64,000 nucleotides of DNA from Saxibacter everestensis (GTDB taxonomy: Bacteria > Actinomycetota > Actinomycetes > Actinomycetales > Brevibacteriaceae). A program made the translations under genes and the position numbers. Location of the stretch: the NCBI RefSeq assembly GCF_025787225.1, contig NZ_CP090958.1, forward strand, positions 2,714,550 through 2,778,549. Reading direction: 5' to 3'. Of the stretch, positions 52,625 through 61,071 are shown piece by piece. The notes under the pieces were generated by a model. It made no database searches. It saw nothing but the letters and a program-made list of their open reading frames with translations, and was not told the origin of the DNA. Every line of letters begins with the position of its first letter. Within the stretch, counting starts at the first letter, position 1.

Positions 52625-53566
52625 TTACTTAGACGCCTGGACCCACGGGGTGCGGGCCGCGATCGGTGCCAGCGCCAATGCTAAGGCAAACACCAACGCC
52701 GCTACACCCGCAATTCCTGCGGTTCCCCCACCGTAGGCCACGAGCAGCTGGTCCGTTGTATTCAGGGGGGCGGCGCCGGCTTGGGTTTGATACATCAGCA
52801 CGAATGCGACGCACAAGGTCAGCAGTCCGGCGACTACCAGCACCCAGACTACGGCCTTTGCGGGCGGACTGAGTGCCTGAGCCGTCGCCTGGGATGGATC
52901 GTCGACCACCGGATGGCGCAGCTGAACCAGGGCGGAGACCAGCGCAGTCCAGGCCGCGACGACCAGCAGCGCGGTGATCACATCCGCGGGTCGGTGCCAG
53001 CCGGCGCTCAGCGTCGCAATCCCGGTTGCGGTGGCGTAGCCGCCGGCCAGCAGGACCGTGAGGATCCGGAACTGGCGCGGTACGACAAGGATCAGCGCGG
53101 CAGCAACCGAAGCGGCAACCGTTGTGTGCCCGGAGGGAAGCGAGTTGAAGTTGATTGTGCTGACACCGTATTCGGGCCGCTCAAGCGCGTGCTTCATCAC
53201 CTGGGTGGACACATTCGCGCCAACGACCAGCGCCATTGCGGCTATCGCCAGACCGTACCGTTTGCGACCGACGGCAAAAACCCCGACCACGATGATGGCA
53301 ATGATGAGGAAGACAACCGAAACGATATTCAGCACGGTCTCGGCAGCACCGATCAGAATGTCGCGACCGATCTCGGCGCCCTTCAGCGCCGCCTCGTCGA
53401 GAGCCTGGCCCGGCCGGGTCTGCACGAAGATCCAGTAGATCACCAGCGCCGCGATGGCGAAAACCAGCGAGAGTGCCAGCAGTGCCGCGCAGACGCTCAG
53501 CCGGTGACTGAGGCTGGTGCCGCGGAACGGATGCTGTGCGGAATCAGGCGTGGCCGCTTTCGTCAT
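52625..53566 (-). CDS. PAP2-family membrane phosphatase
   Basis: A 313-residue protein with about 6-8 membrane helices. The three phosphatase motifs are present: KHALERPEYG (K-x6-RP), FNSLPSGHTTVAAS (PSGH) and SAGWHRPADV (S-R/G-x-HRP-xD). Such enzymes dephosphorylate undecaprenyl pyrophosphate, phosphatidic acid or phosphatidylglycerol phosphate. A charged cytoplasmic N-terminus precedes the first helix. ATG 53566 has GGTGAG 8 bases upstream; GTG 53587 is possible. Confidence 0.92.
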   Translation of the reverse strand: MTKAATPDSAQHPFRGTSLSHRLSVCAALLALSLVFAIAALVIYWIFVQTRPGQALDEAALKGAEIGRDILIGAAETVLNIVSVVFLIIAIIVVGVFAVGRKRYGLAIAAMALVVGANVSTQVMKHALERPEYGVSTINFNSLPSGHTTVAASVAAALILVVPRQFRILTVLLAGGYATATGIATLSAGWHRPADVITALLVVAAWTALVSALVQLRHPVVDDPSQATAQALSPPAKAVVWVLVVAGLLTLCVAFVLMYQTQAGAAPLNTTDQLLVAYGGGTAGIAGVAALVFALALALAPIAARTPWVQASK

Positions 53567-53714
53567 TTTCCGGCTCACCTTTCCCACCTACTCATTCTCT
53601 CTGCGCGGTTCGCAGTCGATGATCCGCATCGTGCCGCAGCCGGATAGTTCCCCGTTGGCGCAGCTTGCAGACGACGAACACTAACAGAATAAGCTCAGAC
53701 CCGTACGCCCACGG

Positions 53715-55253
53715 TCAGTCTGCCGATACGTCAGCGGTCAGGAAGCCATCGAGCACCAGCTGCCGCACTGCCGGAAGCGTCTGTGCCCTGAGCTCCGCCT
53801 CGTCGACGCCAAGCAGTTCGGCGAGTGCGTAGCAAATCGCTCCCAGCGGCAATTCCCCGTCACAGGCGCCTACCAGTCCGGCGAGCGCGGTGTCGAGCGG
53901 CCTTGTCCGGCCGAAGCCCGAGCCCTGCCGAAGCATGATGACACCAGGGTCCTCCGCCCCCGGGCGGTAGTGCCGCTCCTCCGTCACATCGTCGGCGACC
54001 GCGAGGCGGGCGAGAGCCAGCGCATCGTCGTCGCGTGCGGCCAGCCAGTCATGCCGCCGCAGTGTCTCGGCGAAGTACCCGCCAAGCCAGCTGCCGGGAT
54101 TCGGTAGCGGCGTGTGCAGCTGTTCGAATCGGCGCAGCGTCGGCGCTCCGGCAGTCCGGCGCAGCAAAACGTACCCGAAGCCGACCGACCGGACCCCTCG
54201 GGCGCGAAAATCTTCGAGCCAGGCCCGGTACATGCTGTCGAACTCGCTGGAGCCCGGACGGGTACCGCCGTCGCGGATCCAGGTTTCGGCATAGTCGTGT
54301 GGGTCCTGAAGCTCGCGTTCGATCACCCAGGCGTCAAGCGAGGTGCCCTGGAGCCATTGCTCGATCCGCTCGAAGCCGCTCGCCTCGTCGTGATACTCCC
54401 AGTTCCCGAGTAGCTGGCCGATGCCGCCGGGTTCGAGCGCGACATCGAGCCCTCGGATCACGTCGGCGACAATCTGGTCACCGATTTTTCCGCCGTCCCG
54501 GTATTCGTAGGTTGGCACGCCCGGCTCCCGCGGCGTAATGACGAACGGCGGGTTGGATAGCACCTGCCCGAAACGTTCTCCGGTCACCGGCTCGAAAAGG
54601 CTGCCCAGCCGGAAATCGATCGAATCAATGCCGTTGAGGGCCGCGTTAAAGCGGGCGATGTCGAGGGCACGTGCGGAGATGTCGGTGCCAACCACCCTGC
54701 GCGCATGGCGGCTTGCATGCATTGCCTGAATTCCACAGCCGGTGCCGAGGTCGAGGACGGCATCCCGCTCATCGGTGATCGCTATGTTCAGCAGGGACGT
54801 CGACGCACCGCCAATTCCCAGCACGTGGTCGACATCGAGCGAACGACCCAGCACCATCTCGCCGAAGTCCGAGGCTATCCACCAGTGTGCTTCACCCCCG
54901 GCGTCCGAAAAGGCGTACGGACGCAGATCGAGCCGGGCGCGGATCGAACCAGGCGCGACGACGTCGATCAGACCCAACGCCTCGGCACCGGCCACCCCCA
55001 GGGTGGGAAACGCGGCTTCGACTGCTTCCCGGGGTAACTCGCAGCCGAAGATGAAGAGCCTGGCCAGGGTTGCCGCCGGTTCCAGCCGGCCACGGTCGTG
55101 TTCTCGCGCGCTCAGCACGCTCAGGGCGGGTACTTGGAAGCCGCGGTGCAATGCCGCCTCCGCCTCCGGTCCCCACAGCGCGGTCAGGGTATCGGTGGTA
55201 TAGCCGCAGCTGCCCAGGTCCTCGCCCAATTGCCGGATCAGCTCGTCAGTCAC
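53715..55253 (-). CDS. Class I SAM-dependent methyltransferase with N-terminal DUF7059 domain
   Basis: A 512-residue protein. Residues about 1-110 form the DUF7059 region (LIRQLGEDLGSCGYTTDTLTALWGPEAEAALHRG). The methyltransferase core follows, with VLDLGTGCGIQAMHASRHA (SAM motif I), VVGTDISARALDIARFNAAL (motif II) and LSNPPFVI (the NPPF motif of amino-methyltransferases such as HemK/RsmC). A further domain follows. The probable target is a nitrogen atom in protein or RNA. GTG 55253 is chosen from the MTase-family N-terminus; the divergent helicase starts 43 bases away. Confidence 0.9.
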   Translation of the reverse strand: MTDELIRQLGEDLGSCGYTTDTLTALWGPEAEAALHRGFQVPALSVLSAREHDRGRLEPAATLARLFIFGCELPREAVEAAFPTLGVAGAEALGLIDVVAPGSIRARLDLRPYAFSDAGGEAHWWIASDFGEMVLGRSLDVDHVLGIGGASTSLLNIAITDERDAVLDLGTGCGIQAMHASRHARRVVGTDISARALDIARFNAALNGIDSIDFRLGSLFEPVTGERFGQVLSNPPFVITPREPGVPTYEYRDGGKIGDQIVADVIRGLDVALEPGGIGQLLGNWEYHDEASGFERIEQWLQGTSLDAWVIERELQDPHDYAETWIRDGGTRPGSSEFDSMYRAWLEDFRARGVRSVGFGYVLLRRTAGAPTLRRFEQLHTPLPNPGSWLGGYFAETLRRHDWLAARDDDALALARLAVADDVTEERHYRPGAEDPGVIMLRQGSGFGRTRPLDTALAGLVGACDGELPLGAICYALAELLGVDEAELRAQTLPAVRQLVLDGFLTADVSAD

Positions 55254-55296
55254 GCGTCTTAACCTAACCCGGATCGAAAGGTGTGAAAATGGGCAG

Positions 55297-57774
55297 GTGC
55301 CTTCTGCCTCCGCTGCCTTCGACGTGATCGCTGGCTTCGGTGACCGCGCCGAGCGCATCGTGCACCTGCACGAGGTGCCTGAGCGAGTGGCCCGGCATGC
55401 GGACTGGCCCGACTGGTTGCATGCTGACGTGCGCGCGGCGCTCGAACGATCGGGGGTCTCCCGGCCGTGGCAGCATCAGGTCGATGCGGCGAACCTGGCG
55501 CGTAACGGCGAGAATATCGTGGTCGCCACCGGCACGGCCTCCGGGAAGTCTCTTGGGTACCTGATGCCGAGCCTCACCTCCGTGCTCGAGGGACTGGATT
55601 CGATCGACGGGCGCGGATCGACCGTGATCTACATCAGCCCAACCAAGGCCTTGGCCGCGGACCAGCTGAACGCGATCGAGGAACTCGGCATCAAGGGCGT
55701 GCGAGCAGCGACCTACGATGGCGACACTTCGCTGGATTCCCGTGACTGGATCCGACGGCACGCCAATTACGTGCTGACCAACCCGGACTTGCTGCATCGG
55801 TCGCTGCTACCGGGGCATCCCCGGTGGTCCTCGTTCCTGAAGGCGTGCACGCACATCGTGATCGACGAGTGTCACGGCTACCGCGGGCTGTTCGGTTCGC
55901 ATGTCTCGGCCGTGCTGCGCCGGCTGTTACGAATGGCCCGCTATTACGGCGCGAACCCAACTGTCATCGCGGCTTCGGCAACTATCGCGGACCCGGCCGG
56001 TTCTCTGTCCCGGCTGACCGGCCAACCGGCAGTCGCCGTGACCGACGATGCCTCTCCCCACTCGGCCGGGAAGTTCGTGCTCTGGGAGCCTCCCTTGCTG
56101 CCGGGTGGTGGCGGCGAACATGATGCACCGGTACGGCGCACAGCGATCACCGAATCGGGCACCCTGCTGGCCGATCTGGTGGCCGGGGGCATCCGCACCA
56201 TTGCTTTTATTCGCTCGCGCCGCGGGAGCGAGGCGATGGCGGCAACCGCCCGACGGCTGCTGGCCGATGTGGACGACACGCTGCCCCGAAAGGTTGCGGC
56301 CTATCGCGGCGGGTACCTGCCGGAGGAACGCCGGCTGTTGGAGAGTGCGCTGCGGCGCGGCCAGCTGCTCGCCGTGGCCAGCACGAACGCGCTGGAACTT
56401 GGCGTGGACATCTCCGGCCTGGACGCGGTGATCATCGCCGGCTGGCCGGGAACCAGGGCCTCGCTGTGGCAGCAGGCGGGACGAGCAGGCCGGGCGGGCG
56501 CGGACTGGCTCGCGATCTTCGTGGCCCGCGACGATCCGCTGGACACCTTCCTGGTTCATCACCCGGAATCAATATTCGAGACTTCGGTCGAGGCATCGGT
56601 TTTCGACACCGACAATCCCTACGTGCTGGCCGGACACCTGTGCGCCGCGGCGGAAGAGCTGCCGCTCACCGAAAGCGACCTCGCGCTGTTTTCCGACTCC
56701 GCCCGCGGGATTGTGGACATCCTGGTGCAGCGTGGTCTGCTGCGGAAGCGGCCCGCCGGCTGGTTCTGGACCAAACGGGAGGCCGCGGCGGGCCTGACCG
56801 ACCTGCGCGGCGCAGGAGGTCCGCCCGTGCGGGTCGTCGATCACGCCACCGGTCGCCTGATGGGCACCGTGGATGCCGCGAGCGCGCACGCCCAAGTGCA
56901 TACCGGCGCCGTGTACATGCATCAGGGCGCTACATTCCTGGTGGATGCCCTCGATGAGGAGGACGGCGTCGCACTGGTGCAACCCGCCCACCCGGACTAC
57001 ACCACCCAAGCCCGGAACGTTACCGAAATCCGGGTGCTGGAGCCGGCGTGGACGAAGCTGTGGGGAAACGGGGTCCGGCTCAGCTTCGGTACAGTGCAGG
57101 TCAGCGAACAGGTGGTGTCCTACCTGCGGCGGCAGTTGGTGACCAACCAGGTCATCGCCGAAGAGCCACTCGATCTGCCCGCCCGCGAACTCTCTACGAA
57201 GGCGGTGTGGTGGACGCTGCCGAAGGACCTGCTGGAGCAGGCCGAGATCGGCCCGGCCGAGGTTCCGGGGGCTGCGCATGCGGCTGAGCACGCCGCCATC
57301 GGGCTGCTCCCACTGCTGGCAACCTGTGACCGATGGGACATCGGCGGCGTATCCACGGCGTTGCATCAGGACACCGGGCAGGCCACGATATTCGTCTACG
57401 ACGGGCACCCTGGCGGGGCCGGGTTTGCCGAGCGTGGGGCGCACGCGGCCAATGTCTGGCTGGGCGCCACCGCGGCTGCGATTGCAGCCTGCGAGTGCCC
57501 CGAGGGTTGTCCCTCGTGCGTGCAGTCGCCCAAATGCGGAAATGGCAACGAGCCGCTTGACAAGGAAGCCGCGCTGACGCTGCTCCGGGCCATGCTTGAC
57601 GGCGCCAGCCCTGACGATTCCGCCGAGGTCCCAGGCGGCGCCGTCGAGGTCCCAGCATCATCCGGGCTCTTGACGTCGCCTGGGCTTTCGGCACCGCCGT
57701 ACCGGCCGGAACCAGCTGACCTGCCTGCACCAGCTGACCGGGCGGCGTCGGCAGACCGGCCTGCAACGCCCTAG
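55297..57774 (+). CDS. DEAD/DEAH-box DNA helicase with DUF1998 domain (MrfA/YprA-like)
   Basis: An 825-residue SF2 helicase. Motifs are the Walker A VATGTASGKSLGY, VIDECHGYRGLFGSH (DECH) and ASATIADP, then the second RecA domain with FIRSRRGSEAM, STNALELGVDISGLDAVIIAGWPGTRASLWQQAGRAGR. The C-terminal DUF1998 region has four cysteines (CECPEGCPSCVQSPKCGNGNE) that bind zinc in the MrfA family. MrfA of Bacillus repairs mitomycin-induced DNA damage. The last 60 residues are a Pro/Ala-rich tail. Orthologue position corresponds to M. tuberculosis Rv3649. GTG 55297 start has a weak ribosome binding site. Confidence 0.93.
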   Translation: MPSASAAFDVIAGFGDRAERIVHLHEVPERVARHADWPDWLHADVRAALERSGVSRPWQHQVDAANLARNGENIVVATGTASGKSLGYLMPSLTSVLEGLDSIDGRGSTVIYISPTKALAADQLNAIEELGIKGVRAATYDGDTSLDSRDWIRRHANYVLTNPDLLHRSLLPGHPRWSSFLKACTHIVIDECHGYRGLFGSHVSAVLRRLLRMARYYGANPTVIAASATIADPAGSLSRLTGQPAVAVTDDASPHSAGKFVLWEPPLLPGGGGEHDAPVRRTAITESGTLLADLVAGGIRTIAFIRSRRGSEAMAATARRLLADVDDTLPRKVAAYRGGYLPEERRLLESALRRGQLLAVASTNALELGVDISGLDAVIIAGWPGTRASLWQQAGRAGRAGADWLAIFVARDDPLDTFLVHHPESIFETSVEASVFDTDNPYVLAGHLCAAAEELPLTESDLALFSDSARGIVDILVQRGLLRKRPAGWFWTKREAAAGLTDLRGAGGPPVRVVDHATGRLMGTVDAASAHAQVHTGAVYMHQGATFLVDALDEEDGVALVQPAHPDYTTQARNVTEIRVLEPAWTKLWGNGVRLSFGTVQVSEQVVSYLRRQLVTNQVIAEEPLDLPARELSTKAVWWTLPKDLLEQAEIGPAEVPGAAHAAEHAAIGLLPLLATCDRWDIGGVSTALHQDTGQATIFVYDGHPGGAGFAERGAHAANVWLGATAAAIAACECPEGCPSCVQSPKCGNGNEPLDKEAALTLLRAMLDGASPDDSAEVPGGAVEVPASSGLLTSPGLSAPPYRPEPADLPAPADRAASADRPATP

Positions 57775-58142
57775 CCCGGATCTTCGGGAGCACCGGCGAC
57801 CGCCTCCTGCCGAGCAGCTTTGAACGGCCTTGGCAGGCTCACCGCTGTTTGCACCTTGACCGACTGCTGGTAGTAGCTGGCAATGCACTCCGTGACCCTG
57901 GCGCCATTTTTCCCCGCCACCTGCCGCGCTACTTCGCAGGCGTCACCGGAACTCAGCCCACGCACCACGTCTGCCGCGGCGAGCGCCGACAGGTCGGCTG
58001 CCGCGGCTGCCCGGTGCTTGGCAATCACGACCTGGCCCAGTAGCCCGATCGTCGCAAGCAAGGTCAGCATCGCGGCACACACTCCGAGCGCCATTACGCT
58101 GCTTGATCCACGGTCGGACCCGCGCCGCCCAACGTCGATCAT
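57771..58142 (-). CDS. Rv3654c-family TadE/TadG-like pilus-assembly protein
   Basis: A 123-residue protein with a short basic N-terminus (DVGRRGSDRGSSSVMALGVCA) and one hydrophobic helix (VMALGVCAAMLTLLATIGLLGQVVIA). AKHRAAAAADLSALAAADVV is typical of the TadE/Rv3654c-like helical proteins secreted through a pilin-like signal. Four cysteines lie in the mature part or helix. ATG overlaps the tadE stop as ATGA. Its TAG stop overlaps the helicase TAG stop inside one CTAG. Confidence 0.85.
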   Translation of the reverse strand: MIDVGRRGSDRGSSSVMALGVCAAMLTLLATIGLLGQVVIAKHRAAAAADLSALAAADVVRGLSSGDACEVARQVAGKNGARVTECIASYYQQSVKVQTAVSLPRPFKAARQEAVAGAPEDPG

Positions 58143-58546
58143 CTGAGTCCCCCGACGGACGCTGCCTCCGGGCCGGCGGGCTTCCATTCGCGCCGGGCGG
58201 TAGCAGTTGCCTCGACCGGTTTGCCTACAAACTCCCTCAGCATGCTTGGAAGCTGAGCGCCGACCGTCACGGTGACAAAGTCCGCTGACATCGCGATGTC
58301 GACATCGGCGGCCGGGCCGGCCACCCGCTTCGCCGCGGCGACAATGGCTGCTGCGGACTCGCCCCGCGCCGCCTCGCGCGCTCCCGCCCGCGAGGCATCC
58401 GACAGTTTCAATTGGGTCAGCCCGAGCGACGCCGCGGCGAGCAGGATCAACAGCACGAAGACAATCGCCGGCATGACCACCGCAAGTTCGGCTGCTGCGG
58501 AACCGGTGTCCCGCTGAGGGCAACGACCACGTCTTCGGCAGGCCAT
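58139..58546 (-). CDS. tadE: TadE-family pseudopilin-like protein
   Basis: A 135-residue protein. A basic leader (ACRRRGRCPQRDTGSAAAE) is followed by the helix LAVVMPAIVFVLLILLAAASLG, with the Glu that follows the prepilin-type cleavage region in SAAAELAVVMP. The C-terminal part is a soluble extracytoplasmic domain. TadE proteins are minor pilins that help assemble Flp pili. It starts 2 bases after the DUF4244 gene. Confidence 0.88.
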   Translation of the reverse strand: MACRRRGRCPQRDTGSAAAELAVVMPAIVFVLLILLAAASLGLTQLKLSDASRAGAREAARGESAAAIVAAAKRVAGPAADVDIAMSADFVTVTVGAQLPSMLREFVGKPVEATATARREWKPAGPEAASVGGLR

Positions 58547-58548
58547 GA

Positions 58549-58746
58549 CTAGGCCCCCAACGCCAAGGCTTTCGTAATGATCCCCAGCAACGCATCACGA
58601 ACCTCGTTGCTTCGCAGCAGCACCACCATCAGCGCCGCGAAGCCACACGCGGCTAGCGTCGCAATGGCATATTCCGCAGTTGCCATTCCCGAATCCCTGA
58701 GTCGACGATTCCGGGATCCTGGTTTTAGATCTGGCTGCAGTGTCAT
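58549..58746 (-). CDS. DUF4244 small pilin-like protein (Flp major pilin candidate)
   Basis: A 65-residue protein. The pattern RDSGMATAEYAIATLAACGFAALMVVLLRS has a basic leader, a Glu-Tyr pair (ATAEYAIAT) at the start of a single hydrophobic helix, and a short tail (NEVRDALLGIITKALALGA). This is the DUF4244 family, equivalent to M. tuberculosis Rv3656c, which is thought to be the Flp-type pilin subunit. It is first in the three-gene pilin unit. Confidence 0.88.
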   Translation of the reverse strand: MTLQPDLKPGSRNRRLRDSGMATAEYAIATLAACGFAALMVVLLRSNEVRDALLGIITKALALGA

Positions 58747-58804
58747 CTTCTCGTCCCTTCATTCACGGGTCGCGAAACCCGCACCGGCTGTTCTTTCCTC
58801 CATC

Positions 58805-58820
58805 CTCTTCCGAGGAAGAG
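58805..58820. promoter_or_regulatory. Inverted repeat in the DUF4244/TRIC intergenic region
   Basis: CTCTTCC-GA-GGAAGAG is a perfect 7-bp inverted repeat around a 2-base centre, in the 170-base spacer between divergent genes. It could be an operator for the pilin unit, the TRIC gene or both. Confidence 0.45.
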
Positions 58821-58903
58821 CGCCCGGAACGCCGCTGGCTGGATCGGTGGATAAGAACTTCCTGGTCAGGCACTGTGACGACAGGTTTCGGACCGGGCTC
58901 GAC

Positions 58904-58909
58904 TATTCT
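58904..58909 (+). promoter_or_regulatory. Candidate -10 for a leaderless TRIC-family transcript
   Basis: TATTCT (TANNNT) ends 7 bases before the GTG at 58917, and no Shine-Dalgarno is present between them. Confidence 0.4.
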
Positions 58910-58916
58910 TCACACC

Positions 58917-59555
58917 GTGCAGCTAACGGATTTGGTCTTCGGCCTTGACATGCTCGGTGTCTTCTTCTTTGCGGTGTCCGGATCGCTGTTGGCAGCCAGG
59001 AAGCGATTCGACATCGTGGCGAGCCTGATTCTCGCCTCGCTTACCGGGCTTGGTGGTGGCGTGGTCCGCGATGTGATCATCGGCGCCCATCCGCCTGCGG
59101 CTTTCGCGCAGCCGCTGTATTTTCTGCCACCGGTTATCGCCGTGGTGCTGGTCTTTTTCTTCTTCAACGGCGTAACCAGGTTCCGGAAGACCCTGCTGCT
59201 TTCCGACGCCGGCGGGCTGGGCATGTTCTGTGTTGCCGGGACCGTGAAGGCGATCGATTTCGGGGTCAATCCGCTTTCCGCTGCCCTGCTGGGCGTCACG
59301 ACCGCCGTTGGAGGGGGACTGCTCCGCGATGTCGTGGCGAACGTCGTGCCGTCGATTCTGCGTCAGGACGATATTTATGCCCTGCCCGCTCTGATCGGGG
59401 CGGGGCTCACCGCGTTATTGGTGCAGTTCGGCCTGTTCAACGCGGTCACCGCCGTACTGGCGGCGCTACTGACCATCACACTTCGAGCGCTATCGATAAA
59501 GTTCCGCTGGCACCTTCCCCTCGCCACGCCACATTCGCAGGCCCCGGGAGATTGA
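58917..59555 (+). CDS. Trimeric intracellular cation channel (TRIC/YicG) family protein
   Basis: A 212-residue membrane protein with 7 helices in two similar halves. The repeat is seen as SLTGLGGGVVRDVIIG in the first half and TTAVGGGLLRDVVANVVPSIL in the second, the GGG-RD motif of bacterial TRIC channels (UPF0126, E. coli YicG), which conduct K+ and related cations. The start is GTG 58917, chosen because QLTDLVFGLDMLGVFFFAVSGSL is the expected N-terminus. It lies on the opposite strand between the pilin unit and tadC. Confidence 0.9.
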   Translation: MQLTDLVFGLDMLGVFFFAVSGSLLAARKRFDIVASLILASLTGLGGGVVRDVIIGAHPPAAFAQPLYFLPPVIAVVLVFFFFNGVTRFRKTLLLSDAGGLGMFCVAGTVKAIDFGVNPLSAALLGVTTAVGGGLLRDVVANVVPSILRQDDIYALPALIGAGLTALLVQFGLFNAVTAVLAALLTITLRALSIKFRWHLPLATPHSQAPGD

Positions 59556-59656
59556 CGAGCGGCGTCGATATCCAGGCTCTGTGGGTGCATTCCAAGTCCC
59601 AACCCCGCCCCTGGCTCGGCGATAGGACGGTGCGATAAATCTCCGCCGTAATGTGC

Positions 59657-60301
59657 CTACAGTGCCGTCGCAAGATCTGAGACGAGGGAAATGACCACCG
59701 GCATCACGCCGAGTGCGATGAACGCGGGAAGAATGCAGAGGCCCAGGGGCAGCACGAGCCGAACTCCCAATCGACCGGCCGCCGCCTGTGCTTCACGGAC
59801 TCGTCGGCGGCGTAATTCCTCGACCCTCGACTGGATCAGGCCTGCAGCAGGAGCCCCGGTCAGGTGGGCAAAGCGAATTGTGGACGCGATATCCCGGGTA
59901 AGGGCCGATCGGCGCGAATGCTGGTCATCTGGCTGCTCCGAAATGGCCTCGTCTGCCTGCTCCAGCAGCAGTGACCGGCCTAGCGTGGCAAGGTCTGCCC
60001 CTCCCTCACCGACTGCGGCCGCGACAACCTCAAGAGCCCTGTTGGGCGCCAGTCCACTGTGCAGGCCGACAGCCACCAGATCCATCACCAAGCCGTCGTC
60101 CACCCCGTTATCCCCGATGGATGGCCGCTTCGAGCGGAAGTGCCTGGTCAGCGGCCCGATAACGGCCTCGGGTCTCTCCGGTCGCTCGCTGCCCCGGCCA
60201 CCGCCGGCACCACGACCGATAAGCAGCTGCAACCGACCCAAGGCGGACTCGAAGAACAAGGCCGTGGCGAGCGCCACCAGCACCCCGACCAGGAGATTCA
60301 T
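59657..60301 (-). CDS. tadC: Tad pilus inner-membrane platform protein TadC (type II secretion F family)
   Basis: A 214-residue protein. The first helix is NLLVGVLVALATALFFESALG. The GspF-like part reads GLVMDLVAVGLHSGLAPNRALEVVAAAV, with two C-terminal helices (LGVRLVLPLGLCILPAFIALGVMPVVISLV). With TadB it forms the platform for pilus assembly. ATG 60301 overlaps the TadB stop by one base. The stop leaves 101 bases before the convergent TRIC gene end. Confidence 0.9.
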   Translation of the reverse strand: MNLLVGVLVALATALFFESALGRLQLLIGRGAGGGRGSERPERPEAVIGPLTRHFRSKRPSIGDNGVDDGLVMDLVAVGLHSGLAPNRALEVVAAAVGEGGADLATLGRSLLLEQADEAISEQPDDQHSRRSALTRDIASTIRFAHLTGAPAAGLIQSRVEELRRRRVREAQAAAGRLGVRLVLPLGLCILPAFIALGVMPVVISLVSDLATAL

Positions 60302-61071
60302 CACGTCACGGTCCGCATCAGCCTGGACATCCACATTTTCCCGGCAAGCAAAAGAACGAGACCAGCCGACAGACAGGCAGTACCGGCCCCAGGTTCGAGA
60401 AGCGTATCGATCGGATCCGTGCCAACGAGTGCGCCAACAAACAGTCCGCCGACCGGGAGCCAGGTCAGTACGGTGACCGTCGACCGCGGACCAGCCAGAG
60501 CCGCCTCCCGGGCCATCCGGGCGTCGACATCCGATCGAGCCGAGGCGGCAAACCTGTCGAGAACATCGGCAAGCGGTGCCCCGCACTCGTTCGCCACCCG
60601 CCAGGCAAGTCCCATCCCCCGGAATACCCGTTGTTCCGCCGTCGACCGCTGAGTCGAGGAAGCAGCCAGGGCAACGTCCACGCTGTCACCGAGCTCGGCG
60701 GCACGCGCGGCTGCGACCAGCACGACGGAGCCCTCCTCGTTCTTGTGCACATGCGCCAATTGCCTCAGCGCTGTTTCCGCTGAGACTCCGGCACGTAGCA
60801 GCGCCGCCAATTCGGCAACCGTGTCGATCGCCCTCAGTGCTGCATCGGCAGCGTGTGCCTGTCTGTTTCGGCTGATTCGGAACCGGATGGCGTTTCTGCC
60901 AAATCCGATGCCGGGCGCAGAGGAGCCGCAAGGATGGGGCCACGACCCTGACCGGCCATATCCGGCGCTTGTGCCCGGGGGCCGCAACAGGCGGCGCAGG
61001 CGCTCCGTGGACGAACCTGCCTGCCAAAGCCAGACCGCTACTGCGATCAGACCGCCAAAGAACATGCTCAT
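60301..61071 (-). CDS. tadB: Tad pilus inner-membrane platform protein TadB (type II secretion F family)
   Basis: A 256-residue protein with an N-terminal helix (FFGGLIAVAVWLW), a soluble GspF-type region (AIDTVAELAALLRAGVSAETALRQLA, then VANECGAPLADVLDRFAASARSDVDARMAREAALAGPRS) and C-terminal helices (TVLTWLPVGGLFVGALVG and SAGLVLLLAGKMW). It partners with TadC. The ATG overlaps the tadA stop as ATGA; the frame is open upstream but that part overlaps tadA. Confidence 0.9.
   Translation of the reverse strand: MSMFFGGLIAVAVWLWQAGSSTERLRRLLRPPGTSAGYGRSGSWPHPCGSSAPGIGFGRNAIRFRISRNRQAHAADAALRAIDTVAELAALLRAGVSAETALRQLAHVHKNEEGSVVLVAAARAAELGDSVDVALAASSTQRSTAEQRVFRGMGLAWRVANECGAPLADVLDRFAASARSDVDARMAREAALAGPRSTVTVLTWLPVGGLFVGALVGTDPIDTLLEPGAGTACLSAGLVLLLAGKMWMSRLMRTVT

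Noticed and set aside
53715-55358. Methyltransferase start at 55358
   Set aside because: It would overlap the divergent helicase gene start; GTG 55253 fits the family N-terminus.
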